From: Desulfonema magnum | GTDB taxonomy: Bacteria; Desulfobacterota; Desulfobacteria; Desulfobacterales; 4be13 | Reading direction: 5' to 3' | Length of the DNA: 64,000 nt | Assembly (NCBI RefSeq): GCF_017377395.1 | Contig: NZ_CP061800.1 | Coordinates: 2,480,001-2,544,000 of the forward strand | In this document: positions 53,623-61,321 of the stretch, piece after piece | Layout: the number at the start of each line of letters is the position of its first letter | How positions within the stretch are numbered: the stretch's first letter is position 1 | Notes under the pieces: model-generated | Told to the model about the DNA's origin: nothing | What the model saw: only the letters and a program-made list of their open reading frames with translations | Databases searched by the model: none | Translations under genes and position numbers: made by a program

Positions 53623-53997
53623 ATGATCAACGAATTTTTTGAAAAAGCACAGGAAAACCTGAAAGCCGCTCAGATTTTATTTGAGCAGAAACTTTACAAC
53701 GCCTCTGCAAACCGGGCATATTATGCGGCTTTCCAGATGGCAGTGGCGAGACTTGCCTCACAGGGCGTTAAAAACGAGAAAAACAGCCATAGTTGGATTC
53801 AGGCAAATTTTAACGGAGAGTTTATACAAAAACACAAGATTTATCCGGGACGCATGAGGTCTTATCTGCCCGATCTGCTGTCCGTGAGAAACCGGGCTGA
53901 TTACAAATCCGAATCTCTCAGCCGGAAAGCAGCGTCAAGGCAGTTGCACAAAGCTGAGGAATTTATCAGAACCGTCAAAAAGGAGTTTGCACCATGA
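53623..53997 (+). CDS. HEPN-domain protein (likely RNase toxin or partner)
   Basis: 124 residues, all-helical: INEFFEKAQENLKAAQILFE, YNASANRAYYAAFQMAVARL and DLLSVRNRADYKSESLSRKA. This is the HEPN fold; RNRADY is at the place where active HEPN RNases carry R-x4-6-H, but no His is present here. The family is often paired with a minimal nucleotidyltransferase. It overlaps the next gene by four bases (ATGA). It lies inside a pair of 320-bp direct repeats. Whether it cuts RNA is unclear. Confidence 0.82.
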   Translation: MINEFFEKAQENLKAAQILFEQKLYNASANRAYYAAFQMAVARLASQGVKNEKNSHSWIQANFNGEFIQKHKIYPGRMRSYLPDLLSVRNRADYKSESLSRKAASRQLHKAEEFIRTVKKEFAP

Positions 53998-54254
53998 TGA
54001 ATTTTAAACAAAAACAACTGACAGAAGAATTTTTTCAGGTTCTTAAAATAAAATTTCCGGAAGTCGAACTGATTGATATCACCCCCAGCCCGGAAGATCC
54101 GGATGATCTGTGGCTCAATATCACGGCCCCGCCGGAGGAGGAACGTGAATTTGAACTGATGGACATGGCAAGCGAGAGAACCGCCGACATATTGCAGGAA
54201 TACGGTTATTCCATTCTGGTGATGCCGACCCGGAACCAGGTATTTCATGCGTAA
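53994..54254 (+). CDS. Small partner of the HEPN protein
   Basis: 86 residues: FFQVLKIKFPEVELIDITPS, PEDPDDLWLNITAPPEEERE and LMDMASERTADILQEYGYSI. Its order (acidic DPDDLWLNI strand, long helix, hydrophobic strand) resembles the second half of minimal nucleotidyltransferases that pair with HEPN proteins, but the GSRARG motif is absent. It could be a stripped-down or unrelated antitoxin. The start overlaps the HEPN stop. I do not assign a function beyond a probable module partner. Confidence 0.65.
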   Translation: MMNFKQKQLTEEFFQVLKIKFPEVELIDITPSPEDPDDLWLNITAPPEEEREFELMDMASERTADILQEYGYSILVMPTRNQVFHA

Positions 54255-54417
54255 TGAACAATTTGTATTGTTTGAGGCGGACTGATCGCAGGGTCTGAAC
54301 CACGGATTTTCACGGATGACACGGATTTGAAATCATTCCTGACGTGGGAATCTGTCTGTTGATGAAACCGGATTTTTTCAAAAAAATCCGGTTTCTTTTT
54401 TGCCCGTCTTTTCAAAT

Positions 54418-54740
54418 CCCGGAGGGACGAATGAGAATAGCCCGGCCCTCTTATAAAATCAGATATTGCCGGGGTTCGGATACACACAATTTTTTCAGTC
54501 CCGCAGGGACGGTCCGAAGCCATGCAGTTTTTCGGTGGTCCCCACGGGACTCGGCTAATTTTGTCTGCTCCGTCCCCCGGCAATGAATTGCCGGGCTATT
54601 CTTATTCGTCCCTCCGGGACTGAACCTATGCCCCATCTGTGCGCCGCAGTTCCAAGTAATGAATCCGAATCTTCACGCAATTTTTTCATGAAACCGGATT
54701 TTTCCAAAAATTTCGATTTCTTCTTTGGCTGTTTTGTGAT
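54418..54740. repeat. 320-bp direct repeat, right copy
   Basis: It matches 53251-53570 almost base for base through CCGAAGCCATGCAGTTTTTC, CCCCGGCAATGAATTGCCGG and ATGAATCCGAATCTTCACGC. It differs mainly in the last 50 bases (AAAAATTTCGATTTC instead of AAAAAATCCGGTTTC). A further AAACCGGATTTTTTC / AAAATCCGGTTTC hairpin stands just before it at 54363-54394. Confidence 0.88.
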
Positions 54741-54741
54741 A

Positions 54742-54892
54742 TAAGTACCTGAGCAAAAGTTTTTTTATACATCTTTTTTTCCGCGAACGGGGGAGAAACC
54801 CGGCTTTTTTCGTCACAGGCCGCGGGTCATTCCGGGAAAAAAGCCGGGTTTCTTTTCCGGGCAAATATCGAAAACTTATGGTTAGGTACTTA
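54742..54892. repeat. Family B element filled with a family C palindrome
   Basis: The outer parts TAAGTACCTGAGCAAAAGTT and AAAACTTATGGTTAGGTACT equal the empty 74-bp element at 17771. Between them an extra palindrome of about 77 bp is inserted (GAGAAACCCGGCTTTTTTCG and GGGAAAAAAGCCGGGTTTCT). TTTTCCG stands on both sides of the insert, like a short target duplication. Confidence 0.82.
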
Positions 54893-54986
54893 AATTATCT
54901 GTAAAGGTCGGCATCGCCGCAGATTTTGAAATAAGGAAAGTTTACAGCCCACTACTTTATACCAGACAGTAAGGAGAAAGCGTATC

Positions 54987-55199
54987 ATGCAAATTACAGC
55001 CGAAGGACAGGTGACAATACCTCGGCATATACGGGAACAGCTCGGAATCAGACCGGACAGCGAGGTCGAGTTTATGGAAGAAAACGGACGGTTTTATCTG
55101 ATCAGAAAGGAAAGCAACAAATTCCGGCGTTTCCGGGGGGTTGCCACTGTAAAAATGTCAACAGATGAAATTATGGATATGACCAGGAGTGATAAATGA
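54987..55199 (+). CDS. vapB: AbrB/SpoVT-type antitoxin (VapB-like)
   Basis: 70 residues: the swapped-hairpin DNA-binding domain MQITAEGQVTIPRHIREQLG with IRPDSEVEFMEENGRFYLIR at about 1-42, then a toxin-wrapping tail (VKMSTDEIMDMTRSDK). AAGGAGAAAG precedes the ATG. Its last four bases overlap the PIN toxin start (ATGA). It binds the toxin and represses its own promoter, as in other VapBC modules. Confidence 0.92.
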   Translation: MQITAEGQVTIPRHIREQLGIRPDSEVEFMEENGRFYLIRKESNKFRRFRGVATVKMSTDEIMDMTRSDK

Positions 55200-55609
55200 G
55201 CGGCATGTTAGTTGATTCAAATGTCATACTGGATATATTTGAAAACAACCCGAAATGGGCGGACTGGTCTGAGTCGGTGCTTCACCGCCACAGTATGATA
55301 CATACGCTGTATATAAATCCTGTCATATATTCGGAAATTTCCGTAGGGTTCAAGCGTATCGAAGAACTGGAAGAGGCGATAGCCGGATGTGAGTTTCAGA
55401 TACTGCAAATTCCCAGGGAAGCCCTTTTTCGTGCGGGAAAAGCATTTTTTGAGTACAGAAGGCGGGGAGGCAACAAAATATCTCCCCTGCCAGATTTCTA
55501 TATCGGAGCACATGCGGTCGTTACCGGAATGTCGCTGATAACCAGAGACATCTCCCGCTTCAGATCATATTTTCCTTCTGTCAGACTGATTACGCCGGAG
55601 CAGACATAA
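55196..55609 (+). CDS. vapC: PIN-domain RNase toxin (VapC-like)
   Basis: 137 residues. The acidic set of the PIN fold is present: MLVDSNVILDIFE (first Asp), PVIYSEISVGF (Glu), LPDFYIGAHAVVTG (Asp) and LITRDISRFRSYFPSV (Asp). VapC toxins are Mg-dependent endoribonucleases that cut tRNA or rRNA. It is translationally coupled to the antitoxin. A decayed HigB-type toxin starts right after its stop. Confidence 0.93.
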   Translation: MSGMLVDSNVILDIFENNPKWADWSESVLHRHSMIHTLYINPVIYSEISVGFKRIEELEEAIAGCEFQILQIPREALFRAGKAFFEYRRRGGNKISPLPDFYIGAHAVVTGMSLITRDISRFRSYFPSVRLITPEQT

Positions 55610-55611
55610 TC

Positions 55612-55775
55612 CCGGTCAGCGCCGGTGTGACGGATGTCATATTCGAGGATATCAGCGGAATACTGAAACTTTCACACAACGCGGACAGACACTTGTGATC
55701 CTGCTTGCCGGAGGAGACAAACACACCCAGTCCCGGGATATTGAAAAGGCCCTGCGTCTGGCGGGGGAAGTTTAA
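55612..55775 (+). pseudogene. Decayed HigB/RelE-type toxin
   Basis: The last 30 codons read TQRGQTLVILLAGGDKHTQS, then RDIEKALRLAGEV and a stop. This matches the C-terminus of phage-derived Gp49-like HigB toxins. Upstream, the matching part (PVSAGVTDV) is in another frame and the N-terminal half is missing; vapC ends where it should be. It stands 20 bp before its former antitoxin gene. Confidence 0.7.
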
Positions 55776-55795
55776 GAAAAAGTTAGGAGATTATC

Positions 55796-56089
55796 ATGGG
55801 AAAGACTGAGACACTGCCCTGGGATGCGGCGGATCATCTGGAAACGGAGGAGGACATGGCGGCCTACCTTGAAGCGGCACTTGAGGATGGCGACCCCGCG
55901 CTGGTGACAGCCGCTTTGGGTGATATCGCCCGTGCAAAGGGGATAACGCAGATAGCCGGCGAATCCGGCATTGAACCTGACAACCTGTCCGAAGCCCTGT
56001 CGCCCGAAGGCAATCCGGACTTTGCAACAATTCTCAGGATAATAAGGGCATCAGGCATTCGTCTCCATGCAACCGTCACACATGCATAG
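55796..56089 (+). CDS. HigA-like addiction module antidote
   Basis: 97 residues: an N-terminal ETEEDMAAYLEAALEDGDPA helix pair, then the HTH-like DIARAKGITQIAGESGIEPD with LSEALSPEGNPDFATILRII. This is the signature of the HigA-type antidote subfamily that follows short HigB toxins. TTAGGAGA precedes the ATG. The toxin gene just upstream is broken, so it is an orphan, possibly kept as an anti-addiction antidote or regulator. Confidence 0.85.
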   Translation: MGKTETLPWDAADHLETEEDMAAYLEAALEDGDPALVTAALGDIARAKGITQIAGESGIEPDNLSEALSPEGNPDFATILRIIRASGIRLHATVTHA

Positions 56090-56147
56090 CAATCGCAATT
56101 ATCACCGGTGTCCGAATCCGGATATGTTCCGATATCTACTTTATTAC

Positions 56148-56400
56148 TTTTCTGGTTCCCAGGCTCTGCCTGGGAACCCATACATTGAGGCTCCGCCTTG
56201 AATCCTGTTATCTGCAAGAACGTTTATAAAAAACGGATTTTCCCAGATCCCTGCCTGTAAGAAACCATCCGTGATTCCGGAGTGCAAAGTCCGCACTCAC
56301 AACTTCCAAATTCCCCCCTTGCAGACTTCCCCCTTGTGTTTTAATCTTTTTCGGTGTATATATCAGCAGATCGGAAAAGTCCGGAGTTTGGAATTCGTCA
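56148..56400. repeat. Family F long dispersed repeat, copy 2
   Basis: The order is the same as at 52811: TGGTTCCCAGGCTCTGCCTG, CATTGAGGCTCCGCCTTGAA, CCCTGCCTGTAAGAAACCAT, TTTCGGTGTATATATCAGCA and GTCAGAGGGCTTTGATTTGC. It fills the gap between the HigA-like gene and the small open frame at 56453. Confidence 0.8.
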
Positions 56401-56452
56401 GAGGGCTTTGATTTGCTGAATATATAAGAAGCCTTGAAAGGAGGCGACAGCC

Positions 56453-56629
56453 ATGATAATCAGCACTCACAAAACGCAGAGCAGGAGAACGCCGCCGGAG
56501 AAACAAAGCCTCACTGAAAAGCATGAACCGAAAAAAGTCCGGTCTGCGGAGGATGAAATCGGAGAACTTTTTGAAATGCTGGATACGCCGGAATGGAACG
56601 AGGCATTTGAATATCTCGCTGCCCACTGA
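56453..56629 (+). CDS. Small acidic protein of unknown function
   Basis: 58 residues with a strong ribosome site (AAAGGAGG, nine bases before ATG): IISTHKTQSRRTPPEKQSLT, basic in front; then SAEDEIGELFEMLDTPEWNE and AFEYLAAH, acidic and helical. It may be a short antitoxin-like or anchoring protein. Its last codons lie in the first of two 33-bp direct repeats, so the C-terminus may have been replaced. It precedes a RelE/XRE pair. Confidence 0.5.
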   Translation: MIISTHKTQSRRTPPEKQSLTEKHEPKKVRSAEDEIGELFEMLDTPEWNEAFEYLAAH

Positions 56630-56718
56630 TTCCAATGTGCCTGATGCTTAGCTTCAGTATGCGGAGGGGCAAGGAAGCCAAAATGCTCGCTGCCCACTGA
56701 TTCCAATGTGCCTGATGC
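56615..56718. repeat. Two 33-bp direct repeats
   Basis: CTCGCTGCCCACTGATTCCA continuing to TGTGCCTGATGC occurs at 56615-56647 and again at 56686-56718, separated by 38 bp. The first copy supplies the stop codon of the small gene before it. They may mark a deletion or insertion junction. Confidence 0.85.
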
Positions 56719-56784
56719 GTAACAGCACGTTTCAACATGCTTAAGCTTGATCGTTAGGAGAATCGCCCGGAGAAGGAAAATTTG

Positions 56785-57051
56785 ATGAATTACAAAGTGG
56801 TGGTAAAAAAGAAAGCTGCCAAGAAATTATGGAAGCTTCCTTTGTGGGTTCAGAAGAAAGCGGCATTATTAGTCATGGACCTGAAAGAAAAAGGCCCCGA
56901 ACAACCCAAATGGCAAAACTACAGCAGGCTGAGTGATACGGAATATCATTGTCATTTGGGAACTTCCTGGGCCGCCTGTTGGCAACATCAGAAAAACACA
57001 TTAACGATAGAGGTGTATTATGTTGGCAGTCGTGAAAAAGCCCCGTACTGA
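56785..57051 (+). CDS. RelE/ParE-type toxin
   Basis: 88 residues: MNYKVVVKKKAAKKLWKLPL, VQKKAALLVMDLKEKGPEQP, then YHCHLGTSWAACWQHQKNTL and IEVYYVGSREKAPY. This is the RelE/ParE fold with basic first strand and helices and a C-terminal VYYVGSRE strand, typical of HigB-like RNase toxins. GGAGAAGGA precedes the ATG at 56785; a TTG just before it is not used. The antitoxin gene starts inside it (32-bp overlap). Confidence 0.85.
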   Translation: MNYKVVVKKKAAKKLWKLPLWVQKKAALLVMDLKEKGPEQPKWQNYSRLSDTEYHCHLGTSWAACWQHQKNTLTIEVYYVGSREKAPY

Positions 57052-57397
57052 GGAGACACTTTTCAGGGTCAAAGGCGATATTCCGCATAAAGTGATAGAC
57101 TATCTTGAAAAAGAATTCGGGCCGGACTTTGAAATTTCAGATGCGGATGAGGAGTTTGTTGATATCTTTGAAACAGACTGGTACAGGGAAATCAGTGCGG
57201 CCACAACTCCCGGAGATGTTTTAAAAATTTACAGAGAAAACATGGGACTGACTCAGGCGGAACTGGGCAGGAAGCTTGGAGAATTCACATCTCGGGAAAT
57301 ATCTGATATGGAAGATAACAAATCCTGTATCAGCAAAGAGGTGGCCGGGAAGTTGGGCAGTTTTTTTGAAGTGCCGACCAGCCGGTTTCATCCGTAA
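57020..57397 (+). CDS. XRE-family antitoxin
   Basis: 125 residues. The N-terminal part (EETLFRVKGDIPHKVIDYLE, FEISDADEEFVDIFETDWYR) probably wraps the toxin. Residues about 65-120 form an XRE helix-turn-helix (DVLKIYRENMGLTQAELGRK, REISDMEDNKSCISKEVAGK, FFEVPTSRFHP). It is the partner of the RelE-type gene it overlaps. Toxin-first order is that of HigBA modules, and the helix-turn-helix would repress the shared promoter. Confidence 0.88.
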   Translation: MLAVVKKPRTEETLFRVKGDIPHKVIDYLEKEFGPDFEISDADEEFVDIFETDWYREISAATTPGDVLKIYRENMGLTQAELGRKLGEFTSREISDMEDNKSCISKEVAGKLGSFFEVPTSRFHP

Positions 57398-57399
57398 CC

Positions 57400-57475
57400 A
57401 TAACATACATTGAGGCTCTGCCTCGAATCCTGTCATCTGCAAGGATATGGATAAGAAACGGATTTTGGCTGATTA
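57400..57475. repeat. Family F repeat, partial copy 3
   Basis: ACATTGAGGCTCTGCCTCGA, TCCTGTCATCTGCAAGGATA and GGATAAGAAACGGATTTT match the inner part of family F. The GGTTCCCAGG palindrome in front is missing. Confidence 0.65.
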
Positions 57476-57563
57476 CCAGGCTTTTTGCCTCTCAGATTGT
57501 AGAACAGAATCTCCTAACCGAACGCTAAATTAAAAACTGATTTCCCGCAAAGGAGATGGCGAT

Positions 57564-57722
57564 GTGAAGTTTGAATGGAATGATCAAAAAGAGAGCATTA
57601 ATATCCAAAAGCATCACCGGAATTGGGGGCCGGAATTGGGGTCGGACCATGCCATATTTCTGAAATCATACTGGCAAGAGTCAGACAAACCCCATTTTTT
57701 GCCCTTAAACAACCTTTTCTGA
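57564..57722 (+). pseudogene. Truncated BrnT-type toxin
   Basis: After AAAGGAG, a GTG start opens VKFEWNDQKESINIQKHHRN, which is the N-terminus of BrnT RNase toxins (usual form KFEWDEEKNRINIRKHGI). The match is lost after about 20 residues and the frame stops at 57722, giving 52 codons; full BrnT has about 90. No BrnA antitoxin follows. It is read as a broken gene. Confidence 0.6.
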
Positions 57723-58138
57723 CACCGAAAAGGGTTGCTTAAGAAAATTCTGCGGGACGGCATTTTTTGTCTGTCCTTCATTTCTCACCGACCCCTCATG
57801 ATCAAAACCCGCCAACCTGACATCATCACTCCTTTCATGTCCCCCTTTGTATTCCCCGAAAGCTCTGATTCGGCGATGGCGAAAATTTCCCTTGCGGCAG
57901 ATGCTCCGATTATGTTACTGAGAAAATCAGGGGGAACACAGGATTGCCCGTAACTGCAAACTGCCCTGAGCGTCTCCGCACGGACTGTGCGGGAAACGGC
58001 TTCGTCATCCTGATGTGTCGGCCGGTCCGAGTTCGCCTGTCCGTGGGCGAAGGGTCTTCCCCTGTGAGACAGATATGAATGATGTTAAAAAAAACGGATT
58101 CATGAAATCCTGAAAATTCAGGCTGAGGACAAGGTAAA
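57723..58138. other. Gene-free gap
   Basis: 416 bp between the BrnT remnant and the DUF29 gene. A 72-codon open frame (57735-57953) has no ribosome site, no recognisable family and odd composition, so I do not call it. Weak GGACTGTGCGGGAAAC words occur. Confidence 0.45.
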
Positions 58139-58594
58139 ATGGAAGAACTGTTTGAACTGAGAACTCATATTGAGGCAGGCCGTTATGCGGAGGCACTGGC
58201 TCTCCTGGGGGAAATGGAGGAGATGGGCAGAGAGGACAAAATCAACAAAATTGAGAGCTTTCTGGATGTTCTGCTTATTCATCTTATAAAAAAGCATGCG
58301 GAAAAAAGGACGACCCGCTCATGGGAGGCCTCCATACATAATTCATTGCGTCAGATTAAAAAGACAAACAAAAGGAGGAAGGCCGGGGGCTATTATCTGA
58401 GTGAAAGTGAACTGAGAGAATCCGTGGATGAGAGTTATTATCCGTCTTTGAAATACGCCTCGCTGGAAGCTTTCGGAGGCGCTTTTGACGAAGCCGGGCT
58501 TGCCCGGAAGGTGGATGAGTCGCAAATAAAAAAGGAAGCCTTGGAATTAATTCTGAAGACGCAGCAGGACTCGAAGAAGCGGAAATTGCAGTGA
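58139..58594 (+). CDS. DUF29-family protein
   Basis: 151 residues: ELFELRTHIEAGRYAEALAL, MGREDKINKIESFLDVLLIH, LIKKHAEKRTTRSWEASIHN and DESYYPSLKYASLEAFGGAF. The family is common in cyanobacteria and in large deltaproteobacterial genomes, often among toxin-antitoxin and repeat-rich regions, with no known reaction. It is all-helical, cytoplasmic and basic at the C-terminus. No ribosome site stands out (GGACAAGGTAAA precedes the ATG). Confidence 0.82.
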   Translation: MEELFELRTHIEAGRYAEALALLGEMEEMGREDKINKIESFLDVLLIHLIKKHAEKRTTRSWEASIHNSLRQIKKTNKRRKAGGYYLSESELRESVDESYYPSLKYASLEAFGGAFDEAGLARKVDESQIKKEALELILKTQQDSKKRKLQ

Positions 58595-58619
58595 ATATCC
58601 GTGAACCGGGGATGAGGGG

Positions 58620-58990
58620 GAAAACTGGTTTTTTCCGAAAAATCCGGTTTCTTTTTTTCTGGTTCCCAGGCTCCGCCTGGGAACCCATACACCGAGGCTC
58701 TGCCATATCGAATCCTGTCATCTGCAAGAATGTGGATAAGCAGATGTAGATGTAGGGTGGGTGAAGCGGAGCGAAACCCACCATTTGCTGGAGAAAAAGC
58801 GTCATTCCTGACAATGACGGTGGGTTGTGCTACGCTTCATCCACCCTACAACCACTACAACCACTCAAATCCTCTCATCTGCAAAGATGTGGATAAGAAA
58901 CGGATTTTCCCAAGCCCCTGCCTGCAAGAAACCATCCGTGATTCCGGAGTGCAAGGTTCTCTTGCACTCACAAATTCCAAATTCCCCTTG
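58620..58990. repeat. Hairpin, family F copy 4 and GTAGGGTGGGTG palindrome
   Basis: AAACTGGTTTTTTCC / AAAAATCCGGTTTC lies at 58620-58653, then TGGTTCCCAGGCTCCGCCTG (58658 on). Next come GTAGGGTGGGTGAAGCGGAG and CTACGCTTCATCCACCCTAC as inverted arms at 58753-58850, then CCCTGCCTGCAAGAAACCAT and CACAAATTCCAAATTCCCCT again. The rest up to 59260 is AT-rich and shows no gene. Confidence 0.7.
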
Positions 58991-59263
58991 CAAATTTACC
59001 TCGGAACAGCATCCTGCTCCCACGATAACCGCCTGAAGGCAGAACTCCGAACTTTTTCGGATGAATCAGGTTCCCTTCTGATCTGCCAAATTTTTTGTTA
59101 AATGCCATTTCCACTTTGCTGATTTTTGTAAAAATACAAAATCTTATGTCAAAAATTAATTATTTTATCTGCTGAAACTGAATTTTCCAAGTAAAAGACC
59201 TATTCTATTAGAACTTATGTTAAAATTTGTTGATCTTTATAGTGAACTTATTTATATGAAAAT

Positions 59264-59316
59264 GATTGGTGATTTGTGATTGGTAGTTTGTGATTTGTGA
59301 TTGGTGATTGGTGAAA
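59264..59316. repeat. Word repeats GTGATTTGTGATTGGT
   Basis: GATTGGTGATTTGTGATTGG, TAGTTTGTGATTTGTGATTG and GTGATTGGTG repeat in tandem just before the ribosome site of the next gene. This is the same kind of word repeat as at 16574 and 50040. Confidence 0.6.
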
Positions 59317-59333
59317 TCATGGGAGATCATAAC

Positions 59334-61289
59334 ATGAAAAAATTGTTTCATTTTTTTTTAGCCGGTTTTTTGGTTTTGCTTATATTTTTGCAGGCTGAAG
59401 CAAAAGAAGGCCGCGGAGACATATATTATGATCTCGGAGTTTATGCTTATGAACAAGGTAAATATCAGGATGCCAAATATTATTTTTTAAAAGCCATTGA
59501 TTTCAATCCTGCAAATTCTTCATATAGTCATTTTTTAGGCAAAATCTACCTTAAACTGGGAGATTATGAAAGAGCCGCGGGATTTCTGGGCAGAGCGGCC
59601 CGTTATTGCCTCAAAAAAGGGGAATCATATAAGCATCTGTCTGATCTGAGTTATGATGTTGCTTACCTGCATTACAAAAATTCTGATTTTTCCAAAGCAA
59701 CTGAACTTTTTAAACAAGTCATCAAAGAAGACCCGTCAGATGTGCTTGCCTGTTATTACGCGGGGATATGTCTGTTCAGACAGGAACGCTGGAAAGCCGC
59801 GGCAGATTATTTTAACAAAGCCGCGGAAATGAGTCATAGCCTCAGAATAAATAGTTCCTGTTTTGCAGGGATATGTTATTTCAAACTGGGGCAGGACACA
59901 AAGGCGGCTGAGAAGCTGGCGTATGTGAGAAACAATGCGCCGGCTCCCCTCAGAAACATTGCTGAAAAATGGCTTCTGTCCCTTAAAGCTCCTGGAAATG
60001 CGCGTAAAATTTATGATCTGGCTTATCAGAAATATAAAGCGTCCGACAATTCCGGGGCTGCTGATCTTTTTAAGCAGGTCATTAAGAAAGACCCGTCAGA
60101 CGCATCTGCCTATTATTACGGAGGAATATGCCTGTTTAATCAGGAACGTTGGAATAACGCTGCGGATTATTTTAACAAGGCGGCAAAAATAAATCCTGAC
60201 ATCAGGTCAAACTGTGACTGCTATGCCGGAATAGCTTATCTGAAAATGGGAAACACCGCAGAAGCTTTCAGAAAGCTGGAAAATGTGAAAGACAATTCCT
60301 CATCACACAAGCTCAGAAAAATGGCTGAGACATGGCTTCAGGACTTAAAAAAGCAGGAAACGACCCAGGCAAAGCAGGCTGTGCCGCGTGCTGAGGAAGC
60401 GCAGGAAAAGTCCCTCAGACCTTACAGCCTTTATTTAAAAGCAGGGTATCAGCATGACGATAATATCCGACTTGAGCCGCTGGATTTGGATATTTACACA
60501 AATGAAAATGATGTTGTGGTCAAAGGTTTTTTTTCAGGCACATATGACTTTGTAAAAAAAAAGGACGGGTTAAAAATAGGAGCCGGATACAGTCATTATC
60601 AGACATGGCACAATGAACTGAAAGCATATGATCTCACAGGCAGCATACTGAGTCTTTATGCCAAATACAACTACAGCCCGTTTATCTTCGGGGTCAGCTA
60701 TCTTCCGTCCTACTATTGGCTTGATTCCGGAAGTTATCTGATGTCTCACCAGTTGAAACCCGAGGTGATATGGAAGCTCAGTGACAGACTTTTCAGCAGA
60801 TTCTCATACAGCTACTGCAATGATAATCATTTTCAGGATGATGACAAAGAAGGGCATACCAATGATTTTTTTCTTGATATCCGTTACAATCTTTTCAAAA
60901 AAAACAGCAGGGAAGGAGATAGAAAAGGCTATTTCTTCGGCGGGATCGGTTATGAGGACAAATCCGCGTCGCATTCTCATCAGGATTATGGAAAATATAA
61001 GGCAGAAATGGGAATATCCTTTGATCTTCCGTGGCATCTGAATATTGGTCTGAGCGGAAAATATTCTCTCAAACAATATGATAATACAGCCTCAGTGTAT
61101 GACGATGAACGGGACGACGCCAGATATTTCGGCTCGGTATCGCTGACACGGAAATTTTTTTATAACTGGCTCGGGTGCGACTGGCTTGGCATTGTCGGGG
61201 AATTCAACTACACAAAAAATGATTCCAATATCAGTTTTTATGAATATGAAAGAAGAGTGACAAGCCTGTCCATGACAGCAGGCTATTGA
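59334..61289 (+). CDS. TPR outer-membrane protein with C-terminal beta-barrel
   Basis: 651 residues from ATG 59334 (GGGAG upstream). The signal peptide is FHFFLAGFLVLLIFLQAEA. TPR units at about 25-330 include DLGVYAYEQGKYQDAKYYFL, FKQVIKEDPSDVLACYYAGI and FKQVIKKDPSDASAYYYGGI; two blocks are internal copies. Residues about 365-651 are alternating beta strands (YSLYLKAGYQHDDNIRLEPL, GLKIGAGYSHYQTWHNELKA, YFGSVSLTRKFFYNWL) that end in SMTAGY, as in surface-exposed barrels such as SLAM- or PgaA-like proteins. It overlaps or abuts the FecR-domain gene. Its role may be secretion or surface display; the substrate is unknown. Confidence 0.82.
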   Translation: MKKLFHFFLAGFLVLLIFLQAEAKEGRGDIYYDLGVYAYEQGKYQDAKYYFLKAIDFNPANSSYSHFLGKIYLKLGDYERAAGFLGRAARYCLKKGESYKHLSDLSYDVAYLHYKNSDFSKATELFKQVIKEDPSDVLACYYAGICLFRQERWKAAADYFNKAAEMSHSLRINSSCFAGICYFKLGQDTKAAEKLAYVRNNAPAPLRNIAEKWLLSLKAPGNARKIYDLAYQKYKASDNSGAADLFKQVIKKDPSDASAYYYGGICLFNQERWNNAADYFNKAAKINPDIRSNCDCYAGIAYLKMGNTAEAFRKLENVKDNSSSHKLRKMAETWLQDLKKQETTQAKQAVPRAEEAQEKSLRPYSLYLKAGYQHDDNIRLEPLDLDIYTNENDVVVKGFFSGTYDFVKKKDGLKIGAGYSHYQTWHNELKAYDLTGSILSLYAKYNYSPFIFGVSYLPSYYWLDSGSYLMSHQLKPEVIWKLSDRLFSRFSYSYCNDNHFQDDDKEGHTNDFFLDIRYNLFKKNSREGDRKGYFFGGIGYEDKSASHSHQDYGKYKAEMGISFDLPWHLNIGLSGKYSLKQYDNTASVYDDERDDARYFGSVSLTRKFFYNWLGCDWLGIVGEFNYTKNDSNISFYEYERRVTSLSMTAGY

Positions 61290-61321
61290 ATTTTATCATT
61301 AAAGGATATGGGGAATTGGGA

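Noticed and set aside
57735-57953. 72-residue frame after the BrnT remnant
   Set aside because: No ribosome site, no recognisable family and no coding-like composition.
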